DNA from: Streptomyces sp. BHT-5-2
GTDB lineage: Bacteria; Actinomycetota; Actinomycetes; Streptomycetales; Streptomycetaceae
Length of the DNA: 64,000 bases
Reading direction: 5' to 3'
Assembly (NCBI RefSeq): GCF_019774615.1
Contig: NZ_CP081497.1
Location: forward strand, 2,356,001-2,420,000
The notes beneath the pieces were generated by a model, which saw only the letters and a program-made list of their open reading frames with translations, searched no databases and was not told the DNA's origin. Made by a program: the position numbers and the translations under genes. This document shows positions 7,659 to 16,365 of this stretch, piece after piece. Each line of letters begins with the position of its first letter. Position 1 is the stretch's first letter.

Positions 7659-9902
7659 GTGACAGGGGCTGGGCGGGGGGCGGGTGGTCCGGATGAGATT
7701 CACGGGCCGTCGGGCCGTCGGCGGAGCACACAGCGGGAGCCTCTCGCCAGTGAAGGGAACGGCGTCCAGGTACCTACGTCCGCAGACCCTGAACGCACGT
7801 TGCAGCTGAGGGTCGAACCGCCTGAAGCGACCGGTGAGACCGTTCTGACGCGGCGGCCGGAGGGGTCCGACGGGAGAGCCGGCCGACGTAGGGCCGCGCA
7901 GTCATCATCCGCCCGCACACGCATCGTTACGCTGCTGGCCCCCCTCGGCGTGCGGCTGGCGCCGTACGCTCGCCGGCTCAGGCCGCGTTATCCGCGTCCG
8001 AGCCGCACCGGCTGGCGGCGCTGGATGCCTTCCTGGCGGCAGTGGCTGGGCGTCGTGTCGATGACCATCGGCCTGACCGGGCTGTTCCTGGCCATCGCCT
8101 ACGCCGCCACCGACATACCCAAGGACCTGAACGCGTACGCCACCCAGCAGGACAACGTGTACTTCTGGTCCGACGGCACACCCATGGCTCGCACCGGCTG
8201 GGTGCAGCGGCAGGCGATGCCGCTCAAAGACATACCCGGGGACGTCCGCTGGGCCGTGCTGGCGGCCGAGAACGAGAGCTTCTACGGCGACCCCGGCGTC
8301 TCTTTCAAGGGCCTCACCCGCGCCCTGTGGCGGACGGTCGGTCAGGGCGAAACCCAGGGTGGCTCGACCATCACCCAGCAGTACGTCAAGAACGTCTACC
8401 TGAACCAGGACCAGACCGTCAGCCGCAAGTTCACCGAGGCGATGATCGCGCTCAAGCTCGACAACCGGATGAGCAAGGACGAGATCCTGGAGGGATACCT
8501 CAACACCAGTTGGTTCGGCCGCGGCACCTACGGCATCCAGCGTGCCGCACAGGCCTACTACGGCAAGGACGTCGGCGAACTCAACGCGAGTCAGGCCGCC
8601 TTCCTGGCCTCGCTGCTCAAGGGCGCCGGCCTGTACGACCCCACACTGAGCGCGGCCAACCACCACCGGGCGGTGAAGCGCTGGAACTGGATCCTGGACC
8701 GGATGGTCAAGATCGGCAAACTGTCGCCGGCCGAGCGGGCCGGGTATCGGACGTTCCCCGAGCCGCTCAAACAGAACCCGCTGTACGACACCGGTCAGCA
8801 GAGCGACTACCTGGTGGAACTCGCCTCCCAATACGCCAAGAATGCCGGGCACCTCTCGGACCGGCAGTTCGATCTGGGCGGCTACCAGATCTACACCACC
8901 TTCGACCGCAAACGGGAGGCGGCCCTCGACGACGAGGTGGAAAAGGCACGCAAGAAGGCCCGGCAGACCCACCCGGACGCGGCAGCCACCGCCCATTACG
9001 GCGTCGCCTCGCTGGCCACCGACGGCCGCATCCTTGCGGTTTACGGCGGACCGGACCACCGGAAGCAGGGCTATAACGAGTCCAACGCCGGGACAATTCC
9101 AGCCGGTTCGGCCTTCCTGCCGTTCGTGTACGCGGCCGGTCTGGAGCACGGCGTCGCCAGGCGGCGGGACGCCCCCCGGGAGAAGGTCACCCCGCAGTCC
9201 CTCTACGACGGCGACGACGGCGTGCCCGTCAGTACGCCGGAGGGCCCCTACTGGGACCGCGGCGGCAAGAAGGTCACCGCCCACAACGACGACCGGAAAT
9301 CGTGGGGCCGGGTGACGCTGCGCGAGGCGCTCGCCAAGTCGGTGAACACCCCCTTCATGCAACTGGGCATGGACACGGGCCTGGACAAGGTGAAGCAGAC
9401 AGCCCAGGCGGCCGGGCTGCTGTCGTCGAGTTTCGGGCCGCAGGTACCCGCCCTGTCCCTGGGCAGCTCCACACCGAGCGCGATCCGCATGGCCAGCGGC
9501 TACGCCACCTTCGCCGCCGCGGGGCAGCACGTCGAGCCGTACTCCGTGCGCCGCGTCACCCGGAACGGCTCGACCGTGCGGCTGGACCTCCCGGACGCGC
9601 GCCGCGCGGTCAGCGCCGCGGTGGCCGGGGAGGTGACGCAGGCGCTCGCGGACTCCTTCCGGTCCGCCCACCCTGACGCCGCCCCGGCCGCCGCGGCGGT
9701 GTCCGGCAAGGCCGGCACGGTCGCCGATGACACGGCCGCCTGGTACGTCGGCACGGCCCACACCGTGTCGACGGCCGTGGTCGTCTACCGCATGGATCTG
9801 GCCAAGAGCCTCGAACCGCTGCCGCTGAAGGGGCTCGCGGGAACCGCCGCCGACAGCGTCCCGTACGACATCTGGGCGGGAGCCATGGGCCCACTGCGCT
9901 GA
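7659..9902 (+). CDS. Class A penicillin-binding protein with altered transpeptidase motif
   Basis: About 747 residues. A cytoplasmic basic N-terminus and one membrane segment (~127-150) precede a GT51 glycosyltransferase domain (AENESFY with Glu204, QGGSTITQQYVKN) and a transpeptidase-fold domain. The expected SxxK nucleophile motif reads SAFL (Ser484 to Leu487), so the catalytic lysine is missing. SxN is intact (SVN, ~561) and KTG is changed to KAG (~684). The family polymerises lipid II outside the membrane and cross-links it; here only polymerisation looks intact. The GTG at 7659 is chosen for GGAGGGG seven bases upstream. It is followed by a deacetylase-like gene (61 bp) and a secreted amidase on the same strand, suggesting a wall-remodelling group. 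Confidence 0.88.
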   Translation: MTGAGRGAGGPDEIHGPSGRRRSTQREPLASEGNGVQVPTSADPERTLQLRVEPPEATGETVLTRRPEGSDGRAGRRRAAQSSSARTRIVTLLAPLGVRLAPYARRLRPRYPRPSRTGWRRWMPSWRQWLGVVSMTIGLTGLFLAIAYAATDIPKDLNAYATQQDNVYFWSDGTPMARTGWVQRQAMPLKDIPGDVRWAVLAAENESFYGDPGVSFKGLTRALWRTVGQGETQGGSTITQQYVKNVYLNQDQTVSRKFTEAMIALKLDNRMSKDEILEGYLNTSWFGRGTYGIQRAAQAYYGKDVGELNASQAAFLASLLKGAGLYDPTLSAANHHRAVKRWNWILDRMVKIGKLSPAERAGYRTFPEPLKQNPLYDTGQQSDYLVELASQYAKNAGHLSDRQFDLGGYQIYTTFDRKREAALDDEVEKARKKARQTHPDAAATAHYGVASLATDGRILAVYGGPDHRKQGYNESNAGTIPAGSAFLPFVYAAGLEHGVARRRDAPREKVTPQSLYDGDDGVPVSTPEGPYWDRGGKKVTAHNDDRKSWGRVTLREALAKSVNTPFMQLGMDTGLDKVKQTAQAAGLLSSSFGPQVPALSLGSSTPSAIRMASGYATFAAAGQHVEPYSVRRVTRNGSTVRLDLPDARRAVSAAVAGEVTQALADSFRSAHPDAAPAAAAVSGKAGTVADDTAAWYVGTAHTVSTAVVVYRMDLAKSLEPLPLKGLAGTAADSVPYDIWAGAMGPLR

Positions 9903-9963
9903 CCGGCGGACCTATCCGCACCCGCACCCGCACAGGAACCTCCCTCGCAGATTCGAGCCTTGT

Positions 9964-11253
9964 ATGAAGTCGACTTCAGGCCGCCGCCGTAAGGGGCGCG
10001 CACCCCGCCGCACCGTCCGTACCCGGTTCGTAGCCCTCGCGGCAGCCGCCCTCGTCGTCTGCGCGGCCGCCACCGGCTACCTGGTGCTGACCCAGACCGA
10101 CGGCCAGGCTTCGGCTCCCACGGACGGCAAGGGGGGATCGGTTGCCCAGGGCCCGCCGCAGCCGCGCAAGAAGCCGGAGTGGGACGGCACCACCAAGATT
10201 CTCGGGGACGGATCGACCTCCTACACCGGCCCGCAGAAGGGGCAGTTGAAGGCGGTGCCGCTCAAACCAGGGGAGAGGCCACCGCAGTTCGTCGTCTTCT
10301 CCTGGGACGGTGCGCTGGAGGGCGACGATCGTCTCTTCTCCCACTACCGCGATATGGCCAAGGACCACGACGCCCATATGACCTTCTTCCTCACGGGCAT
10401 CTACCTGCTGCCCAAGAGCAAGAAGGACCTCTACCACCCGCCCCAGCATCCGGTGGGTTCCGCCGCGATCAGCTACCCCACCGACGAACACATCCGCACC
10501 ACCCTGACGCAGCTCGCCGCGGCCTACGAGGACGGCAACGAGATCGGCACGCACTTCAACGGCCACTTCTGCGGCGCCAAGGGGGGTGCCGACTGGAGCG
10601 TGGGGGAGTGGAAGAGCGAGATCGACCAGTTCTACGACTTCGTGGAGAAGTGGCGGACCAACACCGGCGACAAGGACATTCCCGCGCTGCCCTTCGACTT
10701 CCGCAAGGAGGTGACCGGCGGCCGTGCCCCCTGTCTGGAGGGCCAGCCGAACCTGCTCAAAGCCATGAAGAGCTACGGCTGGCGCTACGACGCCAGCTCC
10801 CCGGGCGACTTCCAGATATGGCCGAGCAAGAAGAACGGCATCTGGGACTTTCCGCTGCAAATGCTTCCGTACCCCGGTGGCAACTACCAGGGCCTGTCAA
10901 TGGACTTCAACTTCCTCTACAACCAGTCCCATGGCGAGACCAAGGGCGATCCGGCCAAGTACGCAGACTGGGAGCGGCAGACCGTCGACTCCTACATGGC
11001 GGGCTTCAACCGCGTCTACTACGGCAGCCGGGCACCGCTGTTCATAGGCAACCACTTCGAGGACTGGAACGGCGGCATCTACATGAAGGCCATCGACCAG
11101 GTGGTCAAGAAGACCTGCACCAAGAAGGGCGTCAAGTGCGTGTCCTTCAAGGAACTCGCTGACTGGCTCGACGTGCAGAAGCCCGAGACGCTGCAGCGCC
11201 TGCGCGGTCTGGATCCGGCCCAGTCGCCGGACTGGGCCACGGTCGTCAATTGA
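9964..11253 (+). CDS. Membrane-anchored polysaccharide deacetylase-like protein
   Basis: 429 residues with a basic N-terminus and one hydrophobic anchor (~23-42), then a low-complexity linker. The catalytic-type domain shows VVFSWDGALEGDD, HMTFFLTGIYLL and GTHFNGHFCG. These correspond to the strand with the metal-binding Asp, the TFF strand and the HxxxH motif of carbohydrate esterase 4/NodB proteins. The usual Asp-Asp pair is reduced to one Asp (SWDG), a variation common in this actinobacterial subgroup. Probable role: trimming acetyl groups from wall or capsule sugars outside the membrane. Location between the PBP and the amidase supports a cell-envelope function. Confidence 0.75.
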   Translation: MKSTSGRRRKGRAPRRTVRTRFVALAAAALVVCAAATGYLVLTQTDGQASAPTDGKGGSVAQGPPQPRKKPEWDGTTKILGDGSTSYTGPQKGQLKAVPLKPGERPPQFVVFSWDGALEGDDRLFSHYRDMAKDHDAHMTFFLTGIYLLPKSKKDLYHPPQHPVGSAAISYPTDEHIRTTLTQLAAAYEDGNEIGTHFNGHFCGAKGGADWSVGEWKSEIDQFYDFVEKWRTNTGDKDIPALPFDFRKEVTGGRAPCLEGQPNLLKAMKSYGWRYDASSPGDFQIWPSKKNGIWDFPLQMLPYPGGNYQGLSMDFNFLYNQSHGETKGDPAKYADWERQTVDSYMAGFNRVYYGSRAPLFIGNHFEDWNGGIYMKAIDQVVKKTCTKKGVKCVSFKELADWLDVQKPETLQRLRGLDPAQSPDWATVVN

Positions 11254-11360
11254 CCCGGGAACCGGCCTGGCCCCGATTGTCGGCTCGTCTCCAGGCACTT
11301 CACGCAGCTCAGGAAAAATTCGATCGCCCGGACCGTGTACCGGCGCAGAGGGGAACATCG

Positions 11361-12542
11361 GTGAAATCCACAAGAACAGGCCGCAAGCGGAGCCGCGCCA
11401 CCATAGTCGCGGTGGCGGCAGCCTCAGTGGCCACGGGAATCCTGCTACCCAGCGGTAGCGCGAGCGCGGCGGCCACCCCCGATCCGACGCTGGACTCGGC
11501 GACCAAGGCCGCATTTCAGCGGCTGGCCGACGCGGTCTTCACCGATCGCACGCAGTCCCTGGTGAGCGATGCCGGGAACGGACGTCACAAGTCGCACCCG
11601 CAGCGGACATCCGGCTTCACCGGAAAGGTGCGACTGTCCGAGAAGCAGTCGCGCGAGGAGCGATCGACGCTCGACGAACTGCGCGCCCGCAAGTCCCGTC
11701 TGGCCCGGCTCGGCGAGCAGTACAGCGGAGCCGGTACCCGTGTCACGCTGGACGCCACCCGGGTGAAGGGCCGGTATGCCACGGCCGACGTCACCGAGAC
11801 CACGACTCTGGCCTACGAGCACGCCAAGGGCACCGGGCCCGAGACCACCGGGTTCCGGGCCCGGCACGAACTGACCTTCCAGGCCGACCGCAAGGGTGAC
11901 TGGCAGCTGACCGGTGTCCGCGACACCGACGACGGCCACGTCGCGGTGAACCAGGTCGCCAAGCCGTCCGTCGCCGCGCCGGCCACCGCTGCCGACCCGC
12001 CCTCGGCGACCCGCTCGGCCACGACGTGGCCCGCGCCGGCCAACCCGAAGAACTTCACGGCCACCGGGTACGACTACAACGCCATGGCGGCCTACGCGAC
12101 GAAGTACTGGAGCAACTACAACCCGGACTACCCCGATTTCAGCGGCGCCGCCGCCGGCGGGGACTGCACCAACTTCGTCAGCCAGTCACTCAAGGCGGGC
12201 GGCTGGCAGCACGTCCCCGGCTACACGACGGACTTCCACAAGTGGTTCGGCAACTCCGAGATCCAGTCGGACTCGTTCGTCGGCGTCAACGAGTTCTCCT
12301 GGTTCGCCCTGTCTTCCAAGCGTGCCACCAGCCTCGCGAACGTCTACCAGATGGACGTCGGTGACGTGCTGCAACTGGACTTCGACAAGGACGGGTCCAA
12401 GGACCATTCAATGATCGTCACCAAGCGCAGCCGGCAGGGCATGCCGTACGTCACCTATCACTCCAACGACACCTACAACAGGTCGGTGGCCAGCATCGTC
12501 GCGTCGTACCCGACCGCCGCGTACTACGCCTACCGCACCTGA
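11361..12542 (+). CDS. Secreted amidase_6-domain protein
   Basis: 393 residues. A Tat/Sec-like signal peptide (KSTRTGRKRSR, then VAVAAASVATGILL and an ASAAA-type cleavage region) leads an Ala/Lys-rich spacer. The C-terminal putative amidase domain starts near YNAMAAYATKYWSNYN and contains GGDCTNFVSQSLKAGGW, whose Cys is the expected papain-type nucleophile, and a later DHSMIVTKR with the likely catalytic His. Family PF12671 proteins are thought to cleave amide bonds in peptidoglycan or related polymers. The GTG at 11361 follows GAGGGG; a longer frame from 11250 has no such site. Confidence 0.8.
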   Translation: MKSTRTGRKRSRATIVAVAAASVATGILLPSGSASAAATPDPTLDSATKAAFQRLADAVFTDRTQSLVSDAGNGRHKSHPQRTSGFTGKVRLSEKQSREERSTLDELRARKSRLARLGEQYSGAGTRVTLDATRVKGRYATADVTETTTLAYEHAKGTGPETTGFRARHELTFQADRKGDWQLTGVRDTDDGHVAVNQVAKPSVAAPATAADPPSATRSATTWPAPANPKNFTATGYDYNAMAAYATKYWSNYNPDYPDFSGAAAGGDCTNFVSQSLKAGGWQHVPGYTTDFHKWFGNSEIQSDSFVGVNEFSWFALSSKRATSLANVYQMDVGDVLQLDFDKDGSKDHSMIVTKRSRQGMPYVTYHSNDTYNRSVASIVASYPTAAYYAYRT

Positions 12543-12544
12543 TC

Positions 12545-12570
12545 GGCGCCGGACACCCGCGGCCGGCGCC
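12545..12570 (+). terminator. Hairpin after amidase gene
   Basis: Eight-base stem GGCGCCGG / CCGGCGCC with a ten-base loop, starting two bases after the amidase stop. There is no U tract, as is usual in Streptomyces. Confidence 0.5.
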
Positions 12571-12747
12571 GCGGCCCGCCCACACCGCTGCCGCGGCCCT
12601 CGTTCTGCGGGAACTCCTCCCGCAGGCTCCGGGGGCCGGCCGCAACGCCGGTGTGACCGCCGCACACCGACCACACCTGAATCGTTGGTGCAGCACCGTC
12701 GACTGGTCGACTGGTAGGTGGCGTCCGGTCCCAGGGAGCAGGGCGCG

Positions 12748-13233
12748 TCACAGCTCTCGGAGCCAACGATTCGACCACTCGGCGGTGGGCGCGTGGACGA
12801 AGCCATAGCGTCGGCCGAGTGACTTGGCGCCGGCCGGGGTTCCCATGTTCGACTCGATCCGTTTGAAACCTGCGTCGCGCAATATTTGGAAAACCCGTTC
12901 CAGGAAGGTGTCGACTATCTCCCGCCGGGTGTCACGATCGACTTCGGGAACGACGAAGAACCAACCGAGATCAGTCGCTTCCTGGCCTTCTTTCCGTTCC
13001 GTCGGGATGCAGAAGAAACCACCCAGCATCTTCCCCGAGTCGTCGAGCGCCACAAGGTGTTTGACGCTGGTGCCCAGGCCGCCCTCGATCGCGGAACGAG
13101 TGAAGTTCACGGGGTTGTCGACCGTGTACCCGTCATCGTTGAATTGCGAGTTCTCAAAGGTGTGGCGCAGTGTCGACTCGATATCGTCCCACCGGGCCTT
13201 CATGAAGTGCTCATCCACGAGCCTGATCTCCAC
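12748..13233 (-). CDS. GNAT-family N-acetyltransferase
   Basis: 161 residues. A GNAT-like core is visible: LGGFFCIP (beta4), a DLGWFFVVPEVDRDTRREIV stretch where the acetyl-CoA loop is expected, and RIESNMGTPAGAKSLGRRYGF at the C-terminus. The Q/RxxGxG/A pyrophosphate loop is weak (PEVDRDTRR), so the fit is moderate. The GTG at 13233 has GGAGG six bases upstream, which rules out the longer frame beginning at 13389. Substrate unknown. It is flanked by transposase debris. Confidence 0.65.
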   Translation of the reverse strand: MEIRLVDEHFMKARWDDIESTLRHTFENSQFNDDGYTVDNPVNFTRSAIEGGLGTSVKHLVALDDSGKMLGGFFCIPTERKEGQEATDLGWFFVVPEVDRDTRREIVDTFLERVFQILRDAGFKRIESNMGTPAGAKSLGRRYGFVHAPTAEWSNRWLREL

Positions 13234-13385
13234 TGCACACCTCCATCCGCTCGAACAGCGCGCGCTCCCGCGTCCACAATGACAACGGGTGGGCCTGCCT
13301 GCGATCAGACATCCGCCAAACAGGTGACGAGCCGCAGCGGCGGCGCCGATGACGCCACACACTCCGGCGCCCGTAACCCGCCTCA

Positions 13386-13600
13386 TCAACGGGTGCTCGG
13401 TGATGGACCGTCCGACGTTGAGGGACGCGTGGATACCGCGCGAGCGCTGGGCGCGGATGTGAACCAGAAGGCTTTGACGGATCCGGCGGCATCGTCACGC
13501 ACGAGAATCTCGGTGCCGCACCGATGGGCGGCGGGAATCTGGGCGAGCGCGGCGCCGAGCGCGACCTGGGGCGGCCCGTGTGATTGAGGTACGGCGACGA
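13386..13600 (-). pseudogene. IS1380-family transposase fragment
   Basis: The frame contains ALAQIPAAHRCGTEILVRDD followed by AAGSVKAFW, which resembles the IS1380 segment ALAQLPxxxRxGxxVLVRADSAGxxxAFL around a catalytic Asp. Sequence before and after does not continue the transposase. It is a short internal relic. Confidence 0.6.
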
Positions 13601-13629
13601 CACCGTCGAGGACTTCTCCGGCATCGGCG

Positions 13630-13660
13630 AAGGCCCTCGCCCATCTTGGGCGAGGGCCTT
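13630..13660. terminator. Perfect 14-bp stem hairpin
   Basis: AAGGCCCTCGCCCA and its exact complement are separated by TCT. It sits between the IS1380 relic and the leftward small secreted-protein gene ending at 13758. It could terminate transcription on either strand. Confidence 0.6.
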
Positions 13661-13757
13661 GACTGTTGCGTCCTGCCGTCGAACGGGCTCTAGGTCCTGT
13701 CGTCAAACTCCCGCACGGCACCCTTGCCCGCTCGTCGGCCCGGTGCCCTCGGCGTGG

Positions 13758-14105
13758 TCAGGCCACGAGGACAACCGAGTTGATCGGTGTCATGTCGTAG
13801 GGCGAGAACTCGCCCGTAACGCGGTCCACGTCGGAGCAGTTGACGCCGTTGTACCCGAAGCAGAGCTGGAAGCCGGCCCCATCGGTCTGATTGTTGACCA
13901 GCACGCGATCGCCGGTCACGTTCGACAGGTTGTGGGACCCGTAGCTGTAGAAGATGTTCTGGCTCAGGATGGAGCCGTCCACCTCACGGATGCAGAACGC
14001 TCCGGAGGGGCAGGGTGTCGCCGCGACAGCATTGGGCGCTAGGGCGACTCCGAGTGTACCCACGGTGAGCGACAGTCCTGCGGCGGCTAATGCGATCTTG
14101 CGCAT
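13758..14105 (-). CDS. Small secreted protein, peptidase inhibitor I36-like
   Basis: 115 residues. A clear signal peptide (MRKIALAAAGLSLTVG to about ANAVA-AT) leads a small domain with CPSGAFCIREVDG, a Cys-containing LCFGYNGVNCSD and NSVVLVA at the end. The CPxGxFCxxxx start followed by nonpolar beta strands is typical of small Streptomyces secreted proteins annotated as peptidase inhibitor family I36. Four cysteines suggest two disulfides. The ATG at 14105 has AGAGGGGG eight bases upstream. The exact target is unknown. Confidence 0.7.
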   Translation of the reverse strand: MRKIALAAAGLSLTVGTLGVALAPNAVAATPCPSGAFCIREVDGSILSQNIFYSYGSHNLSNVTGDRVLVNNQTDGAGFQLCFGYNGVNCSDVDRVTGEFSPYDMTPINSVVLVA

Positions 14106-14521
14106 GCTTTCTACCCCCTCTGCCCTGGTGCACCCGGTATGGAGCACCTCGCACACGAAATTAGCCTGAACCAATGCGTGATGTCAGGACTTGGGGAAAA
14201 TCGTGGAGGTAGTTCCGGTTACGGGCAGCCGGCAGTCAGAGGCCCCGCCGGCTACGGTCCAGGGGCGCTGGCGCGTCAGTGACGCTCACCCGCGGCCGGC
14301 AAACAACCGGTCCAGCCAGCCGGCGGCGGCTTGCTGGAACAGGCATGGCGTGAACTGATCCAGTGGGCCCGGAAACTGCACTACGGATGGACACCAGGCA
14401 CCCCAGCGCAGTGGACCCGCAGTACACCCCGACCAGGCTGGGGGAGCAGCGCCCCCGAACCCCAAGCCGCCCCGGCGTCAGTCGGCAGGATCGTCGTCTC
14501 CACGTCAGCAAAGGAAAATCC
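14106..14521. other. Gap with possible decayed frames
   Basis: No supported gene. Overlapping frames on both strands look like degraded coding sequence but match nothing I recognise. Confidence 0.35.
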
Positions 14522-14543
14522 GCTGCCTGGCAGTGCAGGCAGC
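14522..14543 (-). terminator. Hairpin downstream of SCO4402-type gene
   Basis: Eight-base stem GCTGCCTG / CAGGCAGC with a six-base loop, 23 bases past the stop of the leftward gene ending at 14566. Confidence 0.5.
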
Positions 14544-14565
14544 AGATTGTGATCCGTGTTGACGA

Positions 14566-14952
14566 CTATTGCGTCATGACTTCGAGAGCATTCCTGGCTG
14601 CCTCGGCAATACCGTCCCACAGCGGAGATGCCAGGAAGGCGCTGTCAGGGCTTTCGGAACCGACCTCTTCGATGATGTGAAGAAGCCGGTCAGACAGGCC
14701 CTTCATGGCCTGGGCTTCCTCCTCCGAGGCGAGCGTGTAACCGATGGCTGCATAAGGGTTGTCGAGGACGGTTGCGTCACCCAGAATATTGACATTGAGT
14801 GTGAAGTCGTCGAAGTAATCCGGGTTCGGATACTTCCTCTCAATCCATACCCGCTTCTGGTACTCAGGGTCCGCGAGGGCGCGAACGGCTGAGACGACCT
14901 CCTCCCTCATTTGTGGAAGTCGGATCTGCTCTTCACTCACGGCCGGTTCCAT
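14566..14952 (-). CDS. SCO4402-family hypothetical protein
   Basis: 128 residues, acidic and soluble. RLPQMREEVVSAVRALADPEYQ, then VWIERKYPNPDYFDDFTLNV are characteristic of the actinobacterial SCO4402 family, whose function is unknown. The ATG at 14952 is preceded by AAGGAAGGA; the frame also opens from a GTG at 14970. In other genomes relatives often sit near polymorphic toxin or contact-dependent loci; here the neighbours are unrelated, so no role is proposed. Confidence 0.75.
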   Translation of the reverse strand: MEPAVSEEQIRLPQMREEVVSAVRALADPEYQKRVWIERKYPNPDYFDDFTLNVNILGDATVLDNPYAAIGYTLASEEEAQAMKGLSDRLLHIIEEVGSESPDSAFLASPLWDGIAEAARNALEVMTQ

Positions 14953-15105
14953 TCCTTCCTTGTCAGCCACTCGATGACCGGGGCGCTCGCAGTGAGCCTA
15001 GTGGCCGGGCCGTGAGCGCCCGCGCATGTGCCGCGGCCTCGGGCCCCGCCGGGCGGTGCCGGCCGAGCGCGTCGCACATGTGCGGGCACGGGGTATGGCA
15101 ACAAG

Positions 15106-15597
15106 TCAGCGAGTACGTGCCGGGGCGAAGGGGATTCCCGAAGTCATGCCGCGATGGCCGACCATGAGGGACTCGCCGAGGAAGCTCAGGCCGATGGAGA
15201 GCTGGAGGGGGCGTGCGTTCTCGTGCATACCCATCTTCACCGCCAGGACATTGAACCCGGCTGTGGCCACCAGGGTGCCGATCAGGGTGAGGAAGGTGCG
15301 GCCGGTGTATCGCTGCCACAGGACGCCGCCCTTGTCGACGAGTTGAACGGTGGCGCCGCGGAGTGCGCCGAGTGCCGCACCGAGGACGGCGCCCGCGATG
15401 ATCCAGGTGAGGTCGGTGCCGGTCAGATCCGTCTTCTTGACGAGGGACAGGATGCCGATCCCGGTCAGGATCGCCGGGGCGATGAAGAGGTCCTTCGCGT
15501 TGACCGGTTCACCGGTCAACCGTTTGATCACGACCGCGATCACGACCACCGCGATGATCGCGGTGAGCAGCCAGGGGTTCACGCAGATACCGCCCAT
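15106..15597 (-). CDS. Four-helix membrane protein (DUF1453-like)
   Basis: 163 residues with about four hydrophobic segments: WLLTAIIAVVVIAVVI, an IAPAILTGIGILSL stretch, LTWIIAGAVLGAALGAL and RTFLTLIGTLVATAGFNVLA. The loop RGATVQLVDKGGVLWQRYTG is typical of DUF1453/CcdC-like proteins. It is divergent from a TetR regulator, and the 55-bp gap holds two identical-pattern palindromes, so it is probably repressed by that protein. Start is at 15597, or at the GTG 15582 giving NPWLLTA as N-terminus. Confidence 0.75.
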   Translation of the reverse strand: MGGICVNPWLLTAIIAVVVIAVVIKRLTGEPVNAKDLFIAPAILTGIGILSLVKKTDLTGTDLTWIIAGAVLGAALGALRGATVQLVDKGGVLWQRYTGRTFLTLIGTLVATAGFNVLAVKMGMHENARPLQLSIGLSFLGESLMVGHRGMTSGIPFAPARTR

Positions 15598-15602
15598 CTT
15601 TG

Positions 15603-15618
15603 TAGCATGATTACGCTA
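15603..15618. promoter_or_regulatory. Predicted TetR operator, copy 1
   Basis: TAGC-N8-GCTA palindrome (TAGCATGATTACGCTA) in the divergent promoter region. It is nearer the membrane-protein gene and shares its pattern with the site 24 bases to the right. Confidence 0.65.
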
Positions 15619-15626
15619 AAAAATAT

Positions 15627-15642
15627 TAGCTCGGTCGTGCTA
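15627..15642. promoter_or_regulatory. Predicted TetR operator, copy 2
   Basis: TAGCTCGGTCGTGCTA, the same TAGC-N8-GCTA pattern. It lies 10 bases before the TetR start codon, so it would give autorepression. The two centres are 24 bp apart, close to two helical turns. Confidence 0.65.
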
Positions 15643-15652
15643 TAAAGGCAAT

Positions 15653-16270
15653 GTGCCAAAGATCGTCGATCCCGTCGCCCGCCGCAGGGCGGTGGCGCAG
15701 GCCGTCCTGTCCGTCGCCGCCCGGCATGGGCTGGAGCATGCGTCGCTGCGCAACGTCGCCGATGAAGCCGGACTCGCCATCGGCTCGGTCCGCCACTACT
15801 TCGCCGACCACGACGAGTTGATGACCTTCGCGATGAGGGAGCTGAGTCAGCGCATCGGCGACCGCATCCGCACCCACGCCGAGCGGCTCCTGACTCCCGA
15901 CGGCCACACCGACCGGCGGGCCGGAACAGAGGAGCTCCTGGCCGAGTTCCTCCCCCTGGACGAGACCCGCCGCCAGGAGTCCGCACTCTGGCTCGCCTTC
16001 ACCGCCGCAGCGCACACCCGCCCCGAACTACGGCCCTGCGCTGCCGAGATGCAGGCCGATCTGCACGCCCTGATGACGCGTGTGCTGCACGAAGCCCGGT
16101 GCGCCGGCGGGCTGCCAGGCAGCATGGACGTCGAACTGGAAAGCACACGACTGGCCGCCCTCCTCGACGGCCTCACTCTCCAGGCAACGCTGCTGCCGGA
16201 CCGCTATCCGCCCAGGCTGCTCCGGCAGGTACTGCGACGGCACCTGGACGCCCTCAGAGCCGGCAGCTGA
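15653..16270 (+). CDS. TetR-family transcriptional regulator
   Basis: 205 residues. An N-terminal helix-turn-helix (~10-55) reads AVLSVAARHGLEHASLRNVA, EAGLAIGSVRHYFADHDEL, close to the TetR/BetI consensus. The C-terminal ligand domain contains WLAFTAAAHTRPELR and a RLAALLDGLTLQATL helix, as in TetR_C_6. The GTG start at 15653 sits after TAAAGG. It likely binds the two TAGC-N8-GCTA palindromes in the divergent promoter, controlling itself and the membrane protein at 15106-15597. Ligand unknown. Confidence 0.85.
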   Translation: MPKIVDPVARRRAVAQAVLSVAARHGLEHASLRNVADEAGLAIGSVRHYFADHDELMTFAMRELSQRIGDRIRTHAERLLTPDGHTDRRAGTEELLAEFLPLDETRRQESALWLAFTAAAHTRPELRPCAAEMQADLHALMTRVLHEARCAGGLPGSMDVELESTRLAALLDGLTLQATLLPDRYPPRLLRQVLRRHLDALRAGS

Positions 16271-16365
16271 CCTCCGGTCATATGCGTCCGAGCTGCTTGG
16301 CATGAGGGCCGATCCCCGGTCGGCCCGTCGCCACTTCGCGCGACGGTCTGCCCCATCGGACAGGT

